Shown here piece by piece: positions 35,224-43,219 of a stretch of 57,096 nucleotides of DNA. The stretch lies in the NCBI GenBank assembly GCA_003021655.1, contig PXRP01000002.1, positions 1 through 57,096 of the forward strand, in the 5' to 3' direction. Source of the stretch: Halobacteriales archaeon QS_4_69_31 (GTDB lineage Archaea > Halobacteriota > Halobacteria > Halobacteriales > Haloarculaceae). Each line of letters opens with the position of its first letter. Position 1 is the stretch's first letter. Below the pieces are notes generated by a model. The model made no database searches and had not been told where the DNA came from. It saw only the letters and a program-made list of their open reading frames with translations. Position numbers and translations under genes: made by a program.

Positions 35224-35979
35224 CTACTCCTCGGTGTCCTCGTCCTCGTCGGGGAGCAAGTCCAGTTCCGCGAGGTGTGACCGTTTCTGTTCGTCGCTCA
35301 ACTCGGCGAACCGCTCGTCTCCGACGCTGATGGTGGCGACGCCGATCCCTTCGGGGGAGAGTTCGCCGTCGTTGGCCGAGGCCAGCGCCTCGAGCGCCAG
35401 GCTGACGCCGCCGTCGAGGTCCATCTCCTCGGTGTAGTGTTCCTCGAGGTACTCGCGGATGTCGCCGCGGTCGGCGCCGACCGCCAGGGCCTTCCACTCG
35501 TAGGGGGTCCCCGAGGGGTCGGTCTCGTAGAGGCGGGGCTGGCCGTCCGTAATGCCGCCGATGATGAGCGCGACGCCGAACGGGCGGGCGCCGCCGACCT
35601 GGGTGTACTGCTGGATGTGGTCGGTGACCGCCTTCGTGAGCGTCTCGACAGCGATCGGTTCGCCGTACCTCAGCTGGTTCACCTGGGCCTCGCGGCGGGC
35701 GAAGTCGATGAGCTGGCGGGCGTCGGCCACGTGGCCCGCGCTCGCGATGCCGATGTGGTCGTCGGCCTTGTGTATCTTCTCGACGCTGGAGCGTTCCATC
35801 AGCGGCGACCGGATCCGCTTGTCGACGGCGAGGACGACCCCGTCTTTCGTTCGGACGCCGATGCTCGCTGTGCCGCGTTTGACGGCTTCGCGGGCGTACT
35901 CGACCTGGTAGAGCCGGCCGTCCGGCGAGAAGATCGTGATCCCGCGGTCGTACGCCTGCTGTTGCGATTGTCCCTGCAT
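35224..35979 (-). CDS. psmA: Proteasome subunit alpha
   Basis: 251 residues from the ATG at 35979. The N-terminal gate region AYDRGITIFSPDGRLYQVEY is diagnostic of archaeal 20S alpha subunits, followed by GTASIGVRTKDGVVLAVDKR; the acidic C-terminal tail (DEDEDTEE) is typical for haloarchaea. Alpha rings cap the proteolytic beta rings and dock PAN/Cdc48-type ATPases. A strong TATA sequence (GTATATAC, near 36094-36101) lies about 115 bases upstream, suggesting a leader of around 90 bases. Confidence 0.94.
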   Translation of the reverse strand: MQGQSQQQAYDRGITIFSPDGRLYQVEYAREAVKRGTASIGVRTKDGVVLAVDKRIRSPLMERSSVEKIHKADDHIGIASAGHVADARQLIDFARREAQVNQLRYGEPIAVETLTKAVTDHIQQYTQVGGARPFGVALIIGGITDGQPRLYETDPSGTPYEWKALAVGADRGDIREYLEEHYTEEMDLDGGVSLALEALASANDGELSPEGIGVATISVGDERFAELSDEQKRSHLAELDLLPDEDEDTEE

Positions 35980-36093
35980 AGTTAGATCGAGTTCGGTCGC
36001 CCCGCGAACGCGCGCTCGAACCGGCGGGCCGACCCCGGCCGGATCCCGTTCCCGACGACGACGTTTCTCTGGCCGTTGGTTCCGGTTGGCGGC

Positions 36094-36101
36094 GTATATA
36101 C
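36094..36101 (-). promoter_or_regulatory. TATA box upstream of psmA
   Basis: GTATATAC is palindromic, so orientation is ambiguous, but the only downstream gene nearby is psmA on the minus strand. If used, the psmA transcript carries an untranslated leader of roughly 90 bases, unusual among the mostly leaderless genes here. Confidence 0.4.
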
Positions 36102-36218
36102 TTTTCTTGTCGGACCCGCAGGACGCCACGGACACGCCGGCCCGGTTTCCCGCTCGCTCGACGAGTGGTCGCCTCCCCCCACGCCGCCCTCCGGGTCTCT
36201 CGGCTCGCCCCCGAACGG

Positions 36219-36563
36219 TCAGAGGTGCGAGTCGAGACAGGCCCGGGCGGTCCCGCTCGTTCCGCGGACGCGGACGCCGAGCTCGACGCTGTCGACCGCA
36301 TCGAGACAGGCCACAACGGCCCGCGCGCGTCTGGTCTCGCCCCGGCGGGTCCGCACGACCGCGTGTCCCTCCCCGTCGTCGAACGCGAAGTCGACGACCG
36401 AGAGGTCGACCGCCGCGCTGCCCGCGTCGCCGACCAGGTTCTGTGCGGCGAACCACAGCTCCCGCTGGAGGTCGGTGCGTCCGACGGCGGTCCCCGGCTC
36501 GCCGCGTAACTCCACCGCGAGATACCGCCACCGCGGCCGGAGGTGTTTCGGGAGGTGCTTCAC
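36219..36563 (-). CDS. rnp2: RNase P protein component 2 (Pop5/Rpp14 family)
   Basis: 114 residues from GTG at 36563 (VKHLPKHLRPRWRYLAVEL). The family block KHLPKHLRPRWRY is followed by RELWFAAQNLVGDAGSA and AVVRTRRGETRRARAVVACL. Pop5 is a protein subunit of archaeal RNase P, which trims tRNA 5' ends. GTG at 36569 is an alternative start. In many archaea rnp2 precedes psmA as here, but the usual rnp3 partner upstream is replaced by a decayed divergent gene. Confidence 0.88.
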   Translation of the reverse strand: MKHLPKHLRPRWRYLAVELRGEPGTAVGRTDLQRELWFAAQNLVGDAGSAAVDLSVVDFAFDDGEGHAVVRTRRGETRRARAVVACLDAVDSVELGVRVRGTSGTARACLDSHL

Positions 36564-36635
36564 GCTCACCGGGACGTCCCTCGGGGACAAAAGGCTACGG
36601 ACCCCGGGAAACTGATAGGCCCGCGGGACCCATAG

Positions 36636-36957
36636 GTGACCACGGAGTCAGCGACTGGCCCGCAGTTCGAGGTAGTGAGCCGTTCGACACGGGAACACCC
36701 CGGCGACCGGTCCGGCTGTTCGACGCCCCGGAGGACCACCGCACCTCTACCTGGCGACCGAGGACTACCAGCGCGAGCACCCGACCGACCGGTCTATCCC
36801 GGCGATGGGCAACGGCTTCCCCGACGGCGTCCGCTCGGACTTCCTGACGGCCGGAATCGACGACTCGACCGGCGTCTGTGTCTACGTCACCCCGGTCCAC
36901 GAGCAGGCCCCCGACGTCGAAACCGACCCCGGGTTCGAGGACCGAATGTACATGTGA
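36636..36957 (+). pseudogene. Frameshifted gene of unknown family
   Basis: Three reading frames join into one plausible protein: VTTESATGPQFEVV from GTG at 36636, then PFDTGTPRRPVRLFDAPEDH, then HLYLATEDYQREHPTDRS through to ...FEDRMYM and TGA at 36955-36957. Frame changes near 36678 and 36740 each correspond to one missing base; restoring both gives 108 codons. The last segment alone is 71 codons long and well preserved. I do not recognise the family. Confidence 0.6.
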
Positions 36958-36982
36958 ACGGCCCCGAGGACCGGGACAGTCC

Positions 36983-37834
36983 TCAGTACTCGTGGGTCGT
37001 CTCGTCGGTGACCACGGAGTCGACGAGGCGGAGCGGGGTCGCGTCGTAGGCCGGGTTCTCGACGGTGAAGCCGTCGGCCGGTTCGCGGATCACCTCGCTG
37101 ACGTCCCGGTGCTTGTTCTCGAAGGCGAACCCCTGGTGGACGACCTTCGACTCGGCCCCGACGACGTGGACCGGGACGCCGAGGTCCGCGGCCGTGGCCG
37201 CGAGCGGGTAGGTCCCGACGCGGTTGTACAGCGTCTCCTGGACGATGCAGTCCATCCCGACGAGCACGCGGTCACACTCCGGGAGCACCGTCCCGGAGGC
37301 GTTGTCGACGGTCAGTCGCGGGTCGACCCCGTCCATCCCGGCCAGGGTCCGTGCCATCTTGCGCCCGAGATAGCGGGGGCGGGCCTCCGCACAGTAGACC
37401 GTGAAGTCGATGTCGTCCTCGACGGCCCGCTCGAAGGCCTCCAGGACGGTCGAGGAGTAATCGAACGTGTAGACGGTGTCCCCCGAAGAGAGCAGGTCGA
37501 CCGCCCGCTCGCCGGCGCGGCGCTTGGCCGACTGTATGCGGTCGACGACCTCCTCGACGACCGCCTCGGTCCGTTCTTTCGCGGCCGCGACGGTGGCGTC
37601 GTCGCCGTCCTCGATGCGCGTGACGATCTCGCGCTGGGTCGTCTGGAGCGAGGCGTGTGACCTGTTGGCACGCCGCAACGCGTCGCTGTTCTGTTCCAGC
37701 GTCCGGACGTACTCTTCGACGCTGGGGTACTCCCTGTCGACCAGTGCAAGCAGCGCCCTCGCCGCCTTCACCGCGACCACCGACGAGCTATGTGTCTGTA
37801 ATCCCTGGATCTCCTCGACCGTCTCGTCTATCAT
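36983..37834 (-). CDS. eIF-2B alpha/beta/delta-like sugar-phosphate isomerase
   Basis: 283 residues. An N-terminal helical domain (VVAVKAARALLALVDREYPS) is followed by the Rossmann-like half with YSSTVLEAFERA, VYCAEARPRYLGRKMARTLA and the GMDCIVQETLYNRVGTYPLA block, where Asp aligns with the catalytic Asp of methylthioribose-1-P and ribose-1,5-bisphosphate isomerases. Archaea lack a true eIF2B complex, so isomerase activity is more likely than nucleotide exchange. It is shorter than ribose-1,5-bisphosphate isomerases, leaving the substrate open. Confidence 0.78.
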   Translation of the reverse strand: MIDETVEEIQGLQTHSSSVVAVKAARALLALVDREYPSVEEYVRTLEQNSDALRRANRSHASLQTTQREIVTRIEDGDDATVAAAKERTEAVVEEVVDRIQSAKRRAGERAVDLLSSGDTVYTFDYSSTVLEAFERAVEDDIDFTVYCAEARPRYLGRKMARTLAGMDGVDPRLTVDNASGTVLPECDRVLVGMDCIVQETLYNRVGTYPLAATAADLGVPVHVVGAESKVVHQGFAFENKHRDVSEVIREPADGFTVENPAYDATPLRLVDSVVTDETTHEY

Positions 37835-37920
37835 ACCTGCACTGTCGCCGGTCGTTCTCAAATGCTTTCCCCTCCCGGGCATCCCCACGACTACCGGAAC
37901 TGATACTCTCGCCGAGGAGC

Positions 37921-37928
37921 GTTTAACG
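37921..37928 (+). promoter_or_regulatory. TATA-like box of the pilin gene
   Basis: GTTTAACG, 27 bases before the ATG at 37951. Confidence 0.5.
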
Positions 37929-37950
37929 GGCGGTCGGAGACTCACGGCCG

Positions 37951-38378
37951 ATGGTCTCCAGCGGGTCCGACCGCGGCGTCTCGGAGTTCGCCGGCGTCGC
38001 CATCCTCATCGGCGTGACGGTCCTCGTGACCGCCTCGGTCGGGGTCTACGTGCTGGTCGCCGAGGAGCGGACCACCGGCCCGCCGGGTGCCAACTTCTCG
38101 TACGAATACATCGACCAGTCGTCGGTCCTGCTGGTCACCCACGAACGCGGCGACACGTTCGACGCCGGGAACCTCACGACCCGTCCGGCAGCACGGAGGT
38201 GACGTGGGCCACCCTCGCCGGGAGCAACGAGACCGCGCCCGTCGGACCGGGTTCGACCGTCCAGCTGTCGAGTAGCAACGCCTCCGGCGAGAACGTCAAC
38301 CAGGGGGACAACGTCAGGGTCGTCTACACCCCCGGGACCGGCAACGAGACGGTGCTGTCCCGGTGGCGAGACCAGTGA
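37951..38378 (+). pseudogene. Type IV pilin with a single frameshift
   Basis: The first frame gives MVSSGSDRGVSEFAGVAILI and a hydrophobic helix typical of haloarchaeal pilins (DUF1628/archaeal type IV pilin N-terminus), then NFSYEYIDQSSVLLVTHERG and NLT before running to a premature stop at about 38202. A second frame takes over at once with DPSGSTEVTWATLAGSNETA and continues to TGA at 38376-38378. One missing base near 38177 explains it. Both halves are otherwise well preserved, so decay is recent, or the base is a sequencing error. Confidence 0.7.
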
Positions 38379-38388
38379 CGACCAGCCG

Positions 38389-41280
38389 CTACCCCTTGAT
38401 GTTACAGACCGGGTAGGTCCGTGCGACGCGGTCGCCGATACCGAGCGCGTCCGAGACCCGCACCACCTCGTCGACGTCCTTGTAGACGCCGGGGGCTTCC
38501 TCGGCGACCGTCGCGCCGCTCTGGGCTTTCACGTACACCTGGTTGTGGTCGCGCAGGTCGTCCATCACGTCCTCGCCCCAGAACTCCTGTTTGGCCTGGG
38601 TGCGGCTCATCAGTCGCCCCGCGCCGTGGGCGGTCGAGCCGAACGTCTCCGCCAGGGAGTTCTCGCCGCCCCGGAGGACGTAACTGCCCGCCCCCATGCT
38701 CCCGGGGATGAGGACCGGCTGGCCGACGCCGCGGTAGGCCGGCGGCACTTCCTCGCGCCCCGCCGGGAACGCCCGCGTCGCACCCTTGCGGTGGAGGTAC
38801 ACCTCCCCCCGCTCGTCGCCCAGGTCGTGGACCTCCTTCTTGCCGATGTTGTGAGCCACGTCGTACAGCAGGTCCATCCCCAGGGCCTCCGGGTCCTCGT
38901 CGAAGACCTTCCCGAAGACGCGCCGAGTCTGGTGGGTGATGAGCTGTCGATTGACCCACGCGAAGTTGATCGCCGCACACATCGCGCCGTAGTACGCCTC
39001 GGCCAGTTGCGACCCCGCGGGCGCCGCCGCGAGTTCCTTGTCGGGCAGGCGGTCGAGGAGGCCGGCGTGGGCCTGCTCTATCTCCCGGAGGTAGTCGGTA
39101 CAGACCTGGTGGCCCAGCCCCCGCGAGCCACAGTGGATCAGGACGACGATCTGGTCCCGTTCCAGGCCGAACTCGCTCGCCACGTCGTCCCGGTAGACGT
39201 CTGTCACCCGCTGGACCTCCAGGAAGTGGTTGCCGCTCCCGAGGCTGCCGACCTGGTTCTTGCCGCGGTCCTTGGCCTTCTGTGAGACCGCCGACGGATC
39301 GGCGTCGGGACGACGACCCTCGTCCTCGCAGTGGTCCAGGTCCCCCGGGACCGCGTACCCCTCTTCGAGCGCCCACTCGACGCCGCCTTCGAGGATGTCC
39401 TCGATGTCCCCTTTCGTCCCCTCGAAGACGCCGCCCCCGCCCAGTCCCGTCGGGACGTTCGCGAACAGCGCGTCCACGAGTTCCGCCTCCCGGCCGCGCA
39501 CGTCGTCGTAGGTGAGGTTCGTCTTCACCATCCTGACGCCGCAGTTCGAGACGACGAACCCGTCCGCGAGGAACGCGTGTGCGTCGTGGGTTACGCCGAT
39601 GTCGTACACCGGTTTCTCGCCGACCGCTTCTATCGAGACGACCTCCGACTGGATAGTCCCGTCCTCCTTGACCTCGGTTTCGGAACAGAATTCGTCGTAG
39701 TCCGGGAAGTCACTGCCCGGCTGTGGCCGCCCGGACCGACCGCTCCAGACGCTCCGTTCGACGAATCGGTCGTTGATGTCGAACCCGTCCCGGAGTTCGG
39801 AGACGGCCGTCCCCCCGTCGGCGAGCGCCTGCGCCTCGCTCGCTATCCGTTCCCGTCGCGATATCTCGCGCTCTTTGGCCCGCAGGTACTGTACCGATTT
39901 CAGTGCCTTCCGCTGTTTTTCGGGATTGTAGCGGTAGCCGACCCGAGAGAAAAACCGGACCAGGTTCACCGAGTCGTTTTTGATCCCGACCCGGAGCCGG
40001 ACCGTCCGGTGGTCGCGGTTCGAGTCCGTCTCGAACTCCTCGATCGCGTTCGCCTCGATGCCGACGTCTCCGAGAAACTCGCGCAGGTCTTCGAGGAACT
40101 GTCGCCCAGCGTCGGCAGTCGACTCGGTCCGGGTCTGGGAGACTTTCGGACGGTAGCGGTTCTTGTCGTGTTGGGCAGCCGGTGCGTTCATCTCTGTGCC
40201 GAAATACGCGGCGTAGAACAGCGCTTTCTGCCAATCAGCCAGTCTGCCCAGATACTCGGGTGTCGTGAACCCGGATTCGACCTTCGGTTGCTCGGGGACG
40301 CCGAGTTCGACGAAGGCCTTCCGGAGTGACCGGGCGGTCACTGTGAAACTGTATTCGGTCGTCTCGAAGGTGTTGCCGTCGGTCTCGTGGTTTCGTTCGC
40401 GCTCGTAGATCCTCGACGGTTTGAATCCGAGCGCACGGACATCGTCGCGGATCGCCTCGAGTTCTTCGGGGTCGCCGTAGAACCACGTCTGTCCGTTCCC
40501 GGCGAACGCGCCATCGCCGAGGAGGTAGCCGACCATCTTGAGCAGGTAGGGAAGCTTCCGGTCAGTCGACGTGAGCGGGAGCAGGTCGCGCTCTTCCAAG
40601 GCCCGGACTAGCTGTCGACTTTCACCCTTGAAGTCCTCCGGGGACAGGATCGTGAACTCCTCGGGTTGTTCGTGTTCGATCCCCTCGAACGGGTGGACTG
40701 CGACGGTGTCGCCGGCTTCGAGGTCGCGCACGTCGACCATGCCGTCGTCGGTCCGAACCGGATGGTCGGCGGTCGCCTGGAGCGTCCGGCCCGTCTCCGT
40801 TTCGACCTCGTAGACCGGCTTGGTCCCCGACTCGGTGAACAGCCGGATCCCCGACTCGACCAGGTCGTCGCCGGTCGGAACGACCGCTTCCTCGGACTCG
40901 AATCGGTCCCGGAGTTCCGCTATCGGCAGCGACCGGCCGTGCGAGAGCAACACGTCCGTATCCGCCGTAAGACAGTTGATGTCGTACCCGATCGCTCCGG
41001 GCGAGATACAGCCGTGTTCGGCGTCGATGGCGGCGACGCCGCCGACGGGGAAGCCGTAGCCCTGGTGGCCGTCGGGCATGCAGACGGCGTACTTCCGGAC
41101 GCCGGGGAGGTGTGTCGCGTTCCTGAGTTGCTGGAGGGTCTTGTCGTCGCTGATCTCGTCGAGGAGCGCCTCGCTCGCGAGGACCCGGGCCGGCGCGTTC
41201 ATCCCGCCCTCCCGTGGGATCTCCCAGACGAACTCGCGGACCTGTTCGAGCGTGATGCCGTCGGCCTCGTAGGTGGTCAT
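38389..41280 (-). CDS. rtcB: RNA-splicing ligase RtcB with intein
   Basis: 963 residues, of which 486 are RtcB. The 5' extein (102 residues) ends GAIGYDIN; the 3' extein resumes CGVRMVKTNLTYDD. The joined Cys is a metal ligand of the RtcB active site. Other RtcB features are CMPDGHQGYGFPVGG, HCGSRGLGHQ and the guanylated-His segment GSTAHGAGRLMSR. RtcB joins 2',3'-cyclic phosphate and 5'-OH RNA ends, sealing spliced tRNA exons, with archease as helper (encoded at 42809-43219). Activity requires intein removal because the insertion splits the catalytic site. Confidence 0.93.
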   Translation of the reverse strand: MTTYEADGITLEQVREFVWEIPREGGMNAPARVLASEALLDEISDDKTLQQLRNATHLPGVRKYAVCMPDGHQGYGFPVGGVAAIDAEHGCISPGAIGYDINCLTADTDVLLSHGRSLPIAELRDRFESEEAVVPTGDDLVESGIRLFTESGTKPVYEVETETGRTLQATADHPVRTDDGMVDVRDLEAGDTVAVHPFEGIEHEQPEEFTILSPEDFKGESRQLVRALEERDLLPLTSTDRKLPYLLKMVGYLLGDGAFAGNGQTWFYGDPEELEAIRDDVRALGFKPSRIYERERNHETDGNTFETTEYSFTVTARSLRKAFVELGVPEQPKVESGFTTPEYLGRLADWQKALFYAAYFGTEMNAPAAQHDKNRYRPKVSQTRTESTADAGRQFLEDLREFLGDVGIEANAIEEFETDSNRDHRTVRLRVGIKNDSVNLVRFFSRVGYRYNPEKQRKALKSVQYLRAKEREISRRERIASEAQALADGGTAVSELRDGFDINDRFVERSVWSGRSGRPQPGSDFPDYDEFCSETEVKEDGTIQSEVVSIEAVGEKPVYDIGVTHDAHAFLADGFVVSNCGVRMVKTNLTYDDVRGREAELVDALFANVPTGLGGGGVFEGTKGDIEDILEGGVEWALEEGYAVPGDLDHCEDEGRRPDADPSAVSQKAKDRGKNQVGSLGSGNHFLEVQRVTDVYRDDVASEFGLERDQIVVLIHCGSRGLGHQVCTDYLREIEQAHAGLLDRLPDKELAAAPAGSQLAEAYYGAMCAAINFAWVNRQLITHQTRRVFGKVFDEDPEALGMDLLYDVAHNIGKKEVHDLGDERGEVYLHRKGATRAFPAGREEVPPAYRGVGQPVLIPGSMGAGSYVLRGGENSLAETFGSTAHGAGRLMSRTQAKQEFWGEDVMDDLRDHNQVYVKAQSGATVAEEAPGVYKDVDEVVRVSDALGIGDRVARTYPVCNIKG
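39544..40974 (-). mobile_element. Intein with LAGLIDADG homing endonuclease inside rtcB
   Basis: 477 residues. Block A begins CLTADTDVLLSHG at the splice junction; block B is GRTLQATADHPVRT with Thr/His; LAGLIDADG-like motifs are LLKMVGYLLGDGAF and ALFYAAYFGTE; block F is VYDIGVTHDAHAFLADG and the end is FVVSN followed by extein Cys. The penultimate His typical of inteins is Ser. The intein is visibly lower in GC than the exteins, consistent with lateral spread by homing. Confidence 0.9.
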
Positions 41281-41402
41281 ACTACAGTCTCCGTCGGGCC
41301 GGGCGGAATAGGTTACGCTGTCGGGATGTGGGGGCGTTTCCGCCCGGCCGGTATCCGCGGACGACAGGCGGCCAGACCCCTCCCGGAGGGACCGATGCCG
41401 GA

Positions 41403-41444
41403 TCGAGCCAGTACAGTCGCCAGCCCGTCGAGCCAGTACAGTCG
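41403..41444. repeat. Two exact 17-base repeats
   Basis: TCGAGCCAGTACAGTCG occurs at 41403-41419 and 41428-41444 in the gap between rtcB and the DoxX gene stop. The rest of 41281-41498 holds no gene that I can see. Confidence 0.8.
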
Positions 41445-41498
41445 AGAGTCTGTCGACCGGGGACGGTCGCTGCCCGGTCGGCCCGGGTCACCGTCCGC

Positions 41499-42602
41499 TC
41501 AGTCAGTGAGGCTGGCAGTCCCCTCGCGTTCGCCGGGTTCGGCGCCGGATTCCGAATCGGACCGTGCGGCCAGCCAGGCGTCGACCGAGAGCGGGCCGGC
41601 TCCGAGCGTGAACACGGCCGAGAGCATCCCGAACAGCGTGACGTGGGCCAGCACGGGGTCGTCGGGGAGGCCAAACAGCGTCAGCACGAGCATCAGGAAC
41701 GCCGTCCCGGCGGCGGCGCGGGTCAGGTAGCCCGCGACGAGCAACAGTCCGACGCCGGCCTCGGTCAGCCCCGCGCCGACCACCCAGAGACCGGGGTCGA
41801 CGGGCACGACTGCGGTGAGGTCGTACGTGTCGACGACAGTCAGCGCCGGGCCGGGGTCGGCGAGTTTCTGTGTCACGCCGAGGTAGATGAAACCGACGCC
41901 GAGGCCGACCCGCAGGACCGTCGGAACCAGCCGTTCGTAGGGGTCAACCGCGGCGCGGAACCGGTCGGCCACCCCCTGGACTGGGTCGACACGTCCGTAC
42001 CACGTCCCGGGCGCGTCGGCCACCTGCTTGAGCATGTGGTCGGCGCTGGGCCGGCCGCTCCCGACGAGGACGAGCGCCAGGAAGCCGGGGACGTACTCGA
42101 TAGCCAGCGCGAGTTCCGGGTTGGAGACGAACGTGCCCAGATAGACGAGCAGGCCGGTGGCGGCCACGGCGCGGGTCGCCAGCCCGCACAGCAACAGGAA
42201 CCCGAGCGCGACCTGGAGGACCCGCGCCTCGGCGGGGACCGCGGGGCTGAAGAGGTAGCCCGCGAAGCCGGCACCCACTAGCGGCAGGCCCAGACTCAAC
42301 CGGAGCATCCAGGGGACGTACTCCCGGTAGCCGTCCAGCACCGAGCGCAGCGCCTCGATGTCGGGCACCGTCGGGCGCACCAGCAACACCGCGACCAGGA
42401 GCGCGACCGTCCCCAGCGTCCCGCCGACGACCAGCGCGAGATTCAGCGGCGACGAGAGGACCTCGACGAGGAACTCGATGGCCTCGACCGCCGCTGCCCC
42501 TGGTTCGGTGACGTAGTCGACGTGGGCCCGCGCCGGCCGCGCGACCCCCGCCAGAGCGAAAAGAGCGACCACCCCCGCGGAGAACCGGGATACCCTGTTC
42601 AT
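41499..42602 (-). CDS. DoxX family membrane protein
   Basis: 367 residues. A signal-like N-terminus (VVALFALAGVARPARAH) is followed by about nine membrane helices; the last 150 residues match DoxX (VLRVGLGVGFIYLGVTQKLA, VGAGLTEAGVGLLLVAGYLT, FGLPDDPVLAHVTLFGMLSA). DoxX-related proteins are subunits or relatives of quinol oxidases and thiosulfate:quinone oxidoreductases; function here is uncertain. Starts 207 bases from the archease stop. Confidence 0.78.
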   Translation of the reverse strand: MNRVSRFSAGVVALFALAGVARPARAHVDYVTEPGAAAVEAIEFLVEVLSSPLNLALVVGGTLGTVALLVAVLLVRPTVPDIEALRSVLDGYREYVPWMLRLSLGLPLVGAGFAGYLFSPAVPAEARVLQVALGFLLLCGLATRAVAATGLLVYLGTFVSNPELALAIEYVPGFLALVLVGSGRPSADHMLKQVADAPGTWYGRVDPVQGVADRFRAAVDPYERLVPTVLRVGLGVGFIYLGVTQKLADPGPALTVVDTYDLTAVVPVDPGLWVVGAGLTEAGVGLLLVAGYLTRAAAGTAFLMLVLTLFGLPDDPVLAHVTLFGMLSAVFTLGAGPLSVDAWLAARSDSESGAEPGEREGTASLTD

Positions 42603-42624
42603 ACGAGAACCAGGGGTTCCAGGG

Positions 42625-42632
42625 GCTTAAAC
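42625..42632 (-). promoter_or_regulatory. TATA-like box of the DoxX gene
   Basis: Minus-strand GTTTAAGC, 26 bases upstream of the ATG at 42602. Confidence 0.5.
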
Positions 42633-42706
42633 ACCCAAAATGTTTGCACGTTCGTGACAGTCCGGCGGATCCCAGCGCGGCGACGGCGGGAGTACTACGG
42701 CGGGCC

Positions 42707-42788
42707 GACTGGCCGGAGTGTCCCGACAGGGCGACTGGCCGGAGTGTCCCGACAGGGCGACTGGCCCGAGTTTCCTGCCGACCGGGCC
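42707..42788. repeat. 26-base tandem repeat, about 2.6 copies
   Basis: Units 42707-42732 and 42733-42758 are identical (begin GACTGGCCGGAGTGTCCC); a third, degenerate unit follows from 42759. It lies just beyond the archease stop codon, in the 207-base gap before the DoxX promoter. Confidence 0.85.
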
Positions 42789-42808
42789 GCCCGGCGGGGG
42801 GTGGCCGG

Positions 42809-43219
42809 TCAGACGTCGAAGACGACGTAGGCGTACCACCCGTCGTCGGTTTCAGAGAGGTCCATCTCGGAGTAGGTGACGGCCTTGAGGTCCCGCGCGG
42901 AGACATCGTCGAATCCGACGCCACGGGCTGAGGCCTCGACGCGCCAGACGCCGTCCGCCTCGGAGACGGACGCGCGGTTGTCGACGGGCAGGACCCTGCG
43001 GACGTCGCGCTCGTAGATGAGTTCGTCGAGGTAGTCGAACAGGAGCGGTTCGCGTCCCTCCGCAGTCACGGAGAACGCGAACCGCTCGCCGCCCCCGGGG
43101 ACCGACTCGCACATCGCGGCGGCCATCCCGTCCGCGACGGCCGCGAACACCTCGTCGATTGTCGCCCCCGCTGCCTCGACGGCCACGTCCGCGGTGTGGT
43201 CCCGGAGCACGTAGCTCAT
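42809..43219 (-). CDS. Archease
   Basis: 136 residues, full length. Conserved start YVLRDHTADVAVEAAG with the metal-binding Asp in HTADV, then LFDYLDELIYERD and the C-terminal KAVTYSEMDLSETDDGWYAY. Archease promotes guanylylation and multiple turnover of RtcB, encoded 1.5 kb away. Its ATG overlaps the stop of the DUF502 gene by four bases, so it is expressed with that membrane protein rather than with rtcB. Confidence 0.92.
   Translation of the reverse strand: MSYVLRDHTADVAVEAAGATIDEVFAAVADGMAAAMCESVPGGGERFAFSVTAEGREPLLFDYLDELIYERDVRRVLPVDNRASVSEADGVWRVEASARGVGFDDVSARDLKAVTYSEMDLSETDDGWYAYVVFDV

Noticed and set aside
37951..38378. Programmed frameshift in the pilin
   Set aside because: No slippery heptamer or stem-loop is seen at 38177; a base loss or read error is simpler.
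41403..41444. Possible CRISPR-like repeat pair
   Set aside because: Only two copies, 17 bases long, with an eight-base spacer; far from any CRISPR array form and no cas genes nearby.
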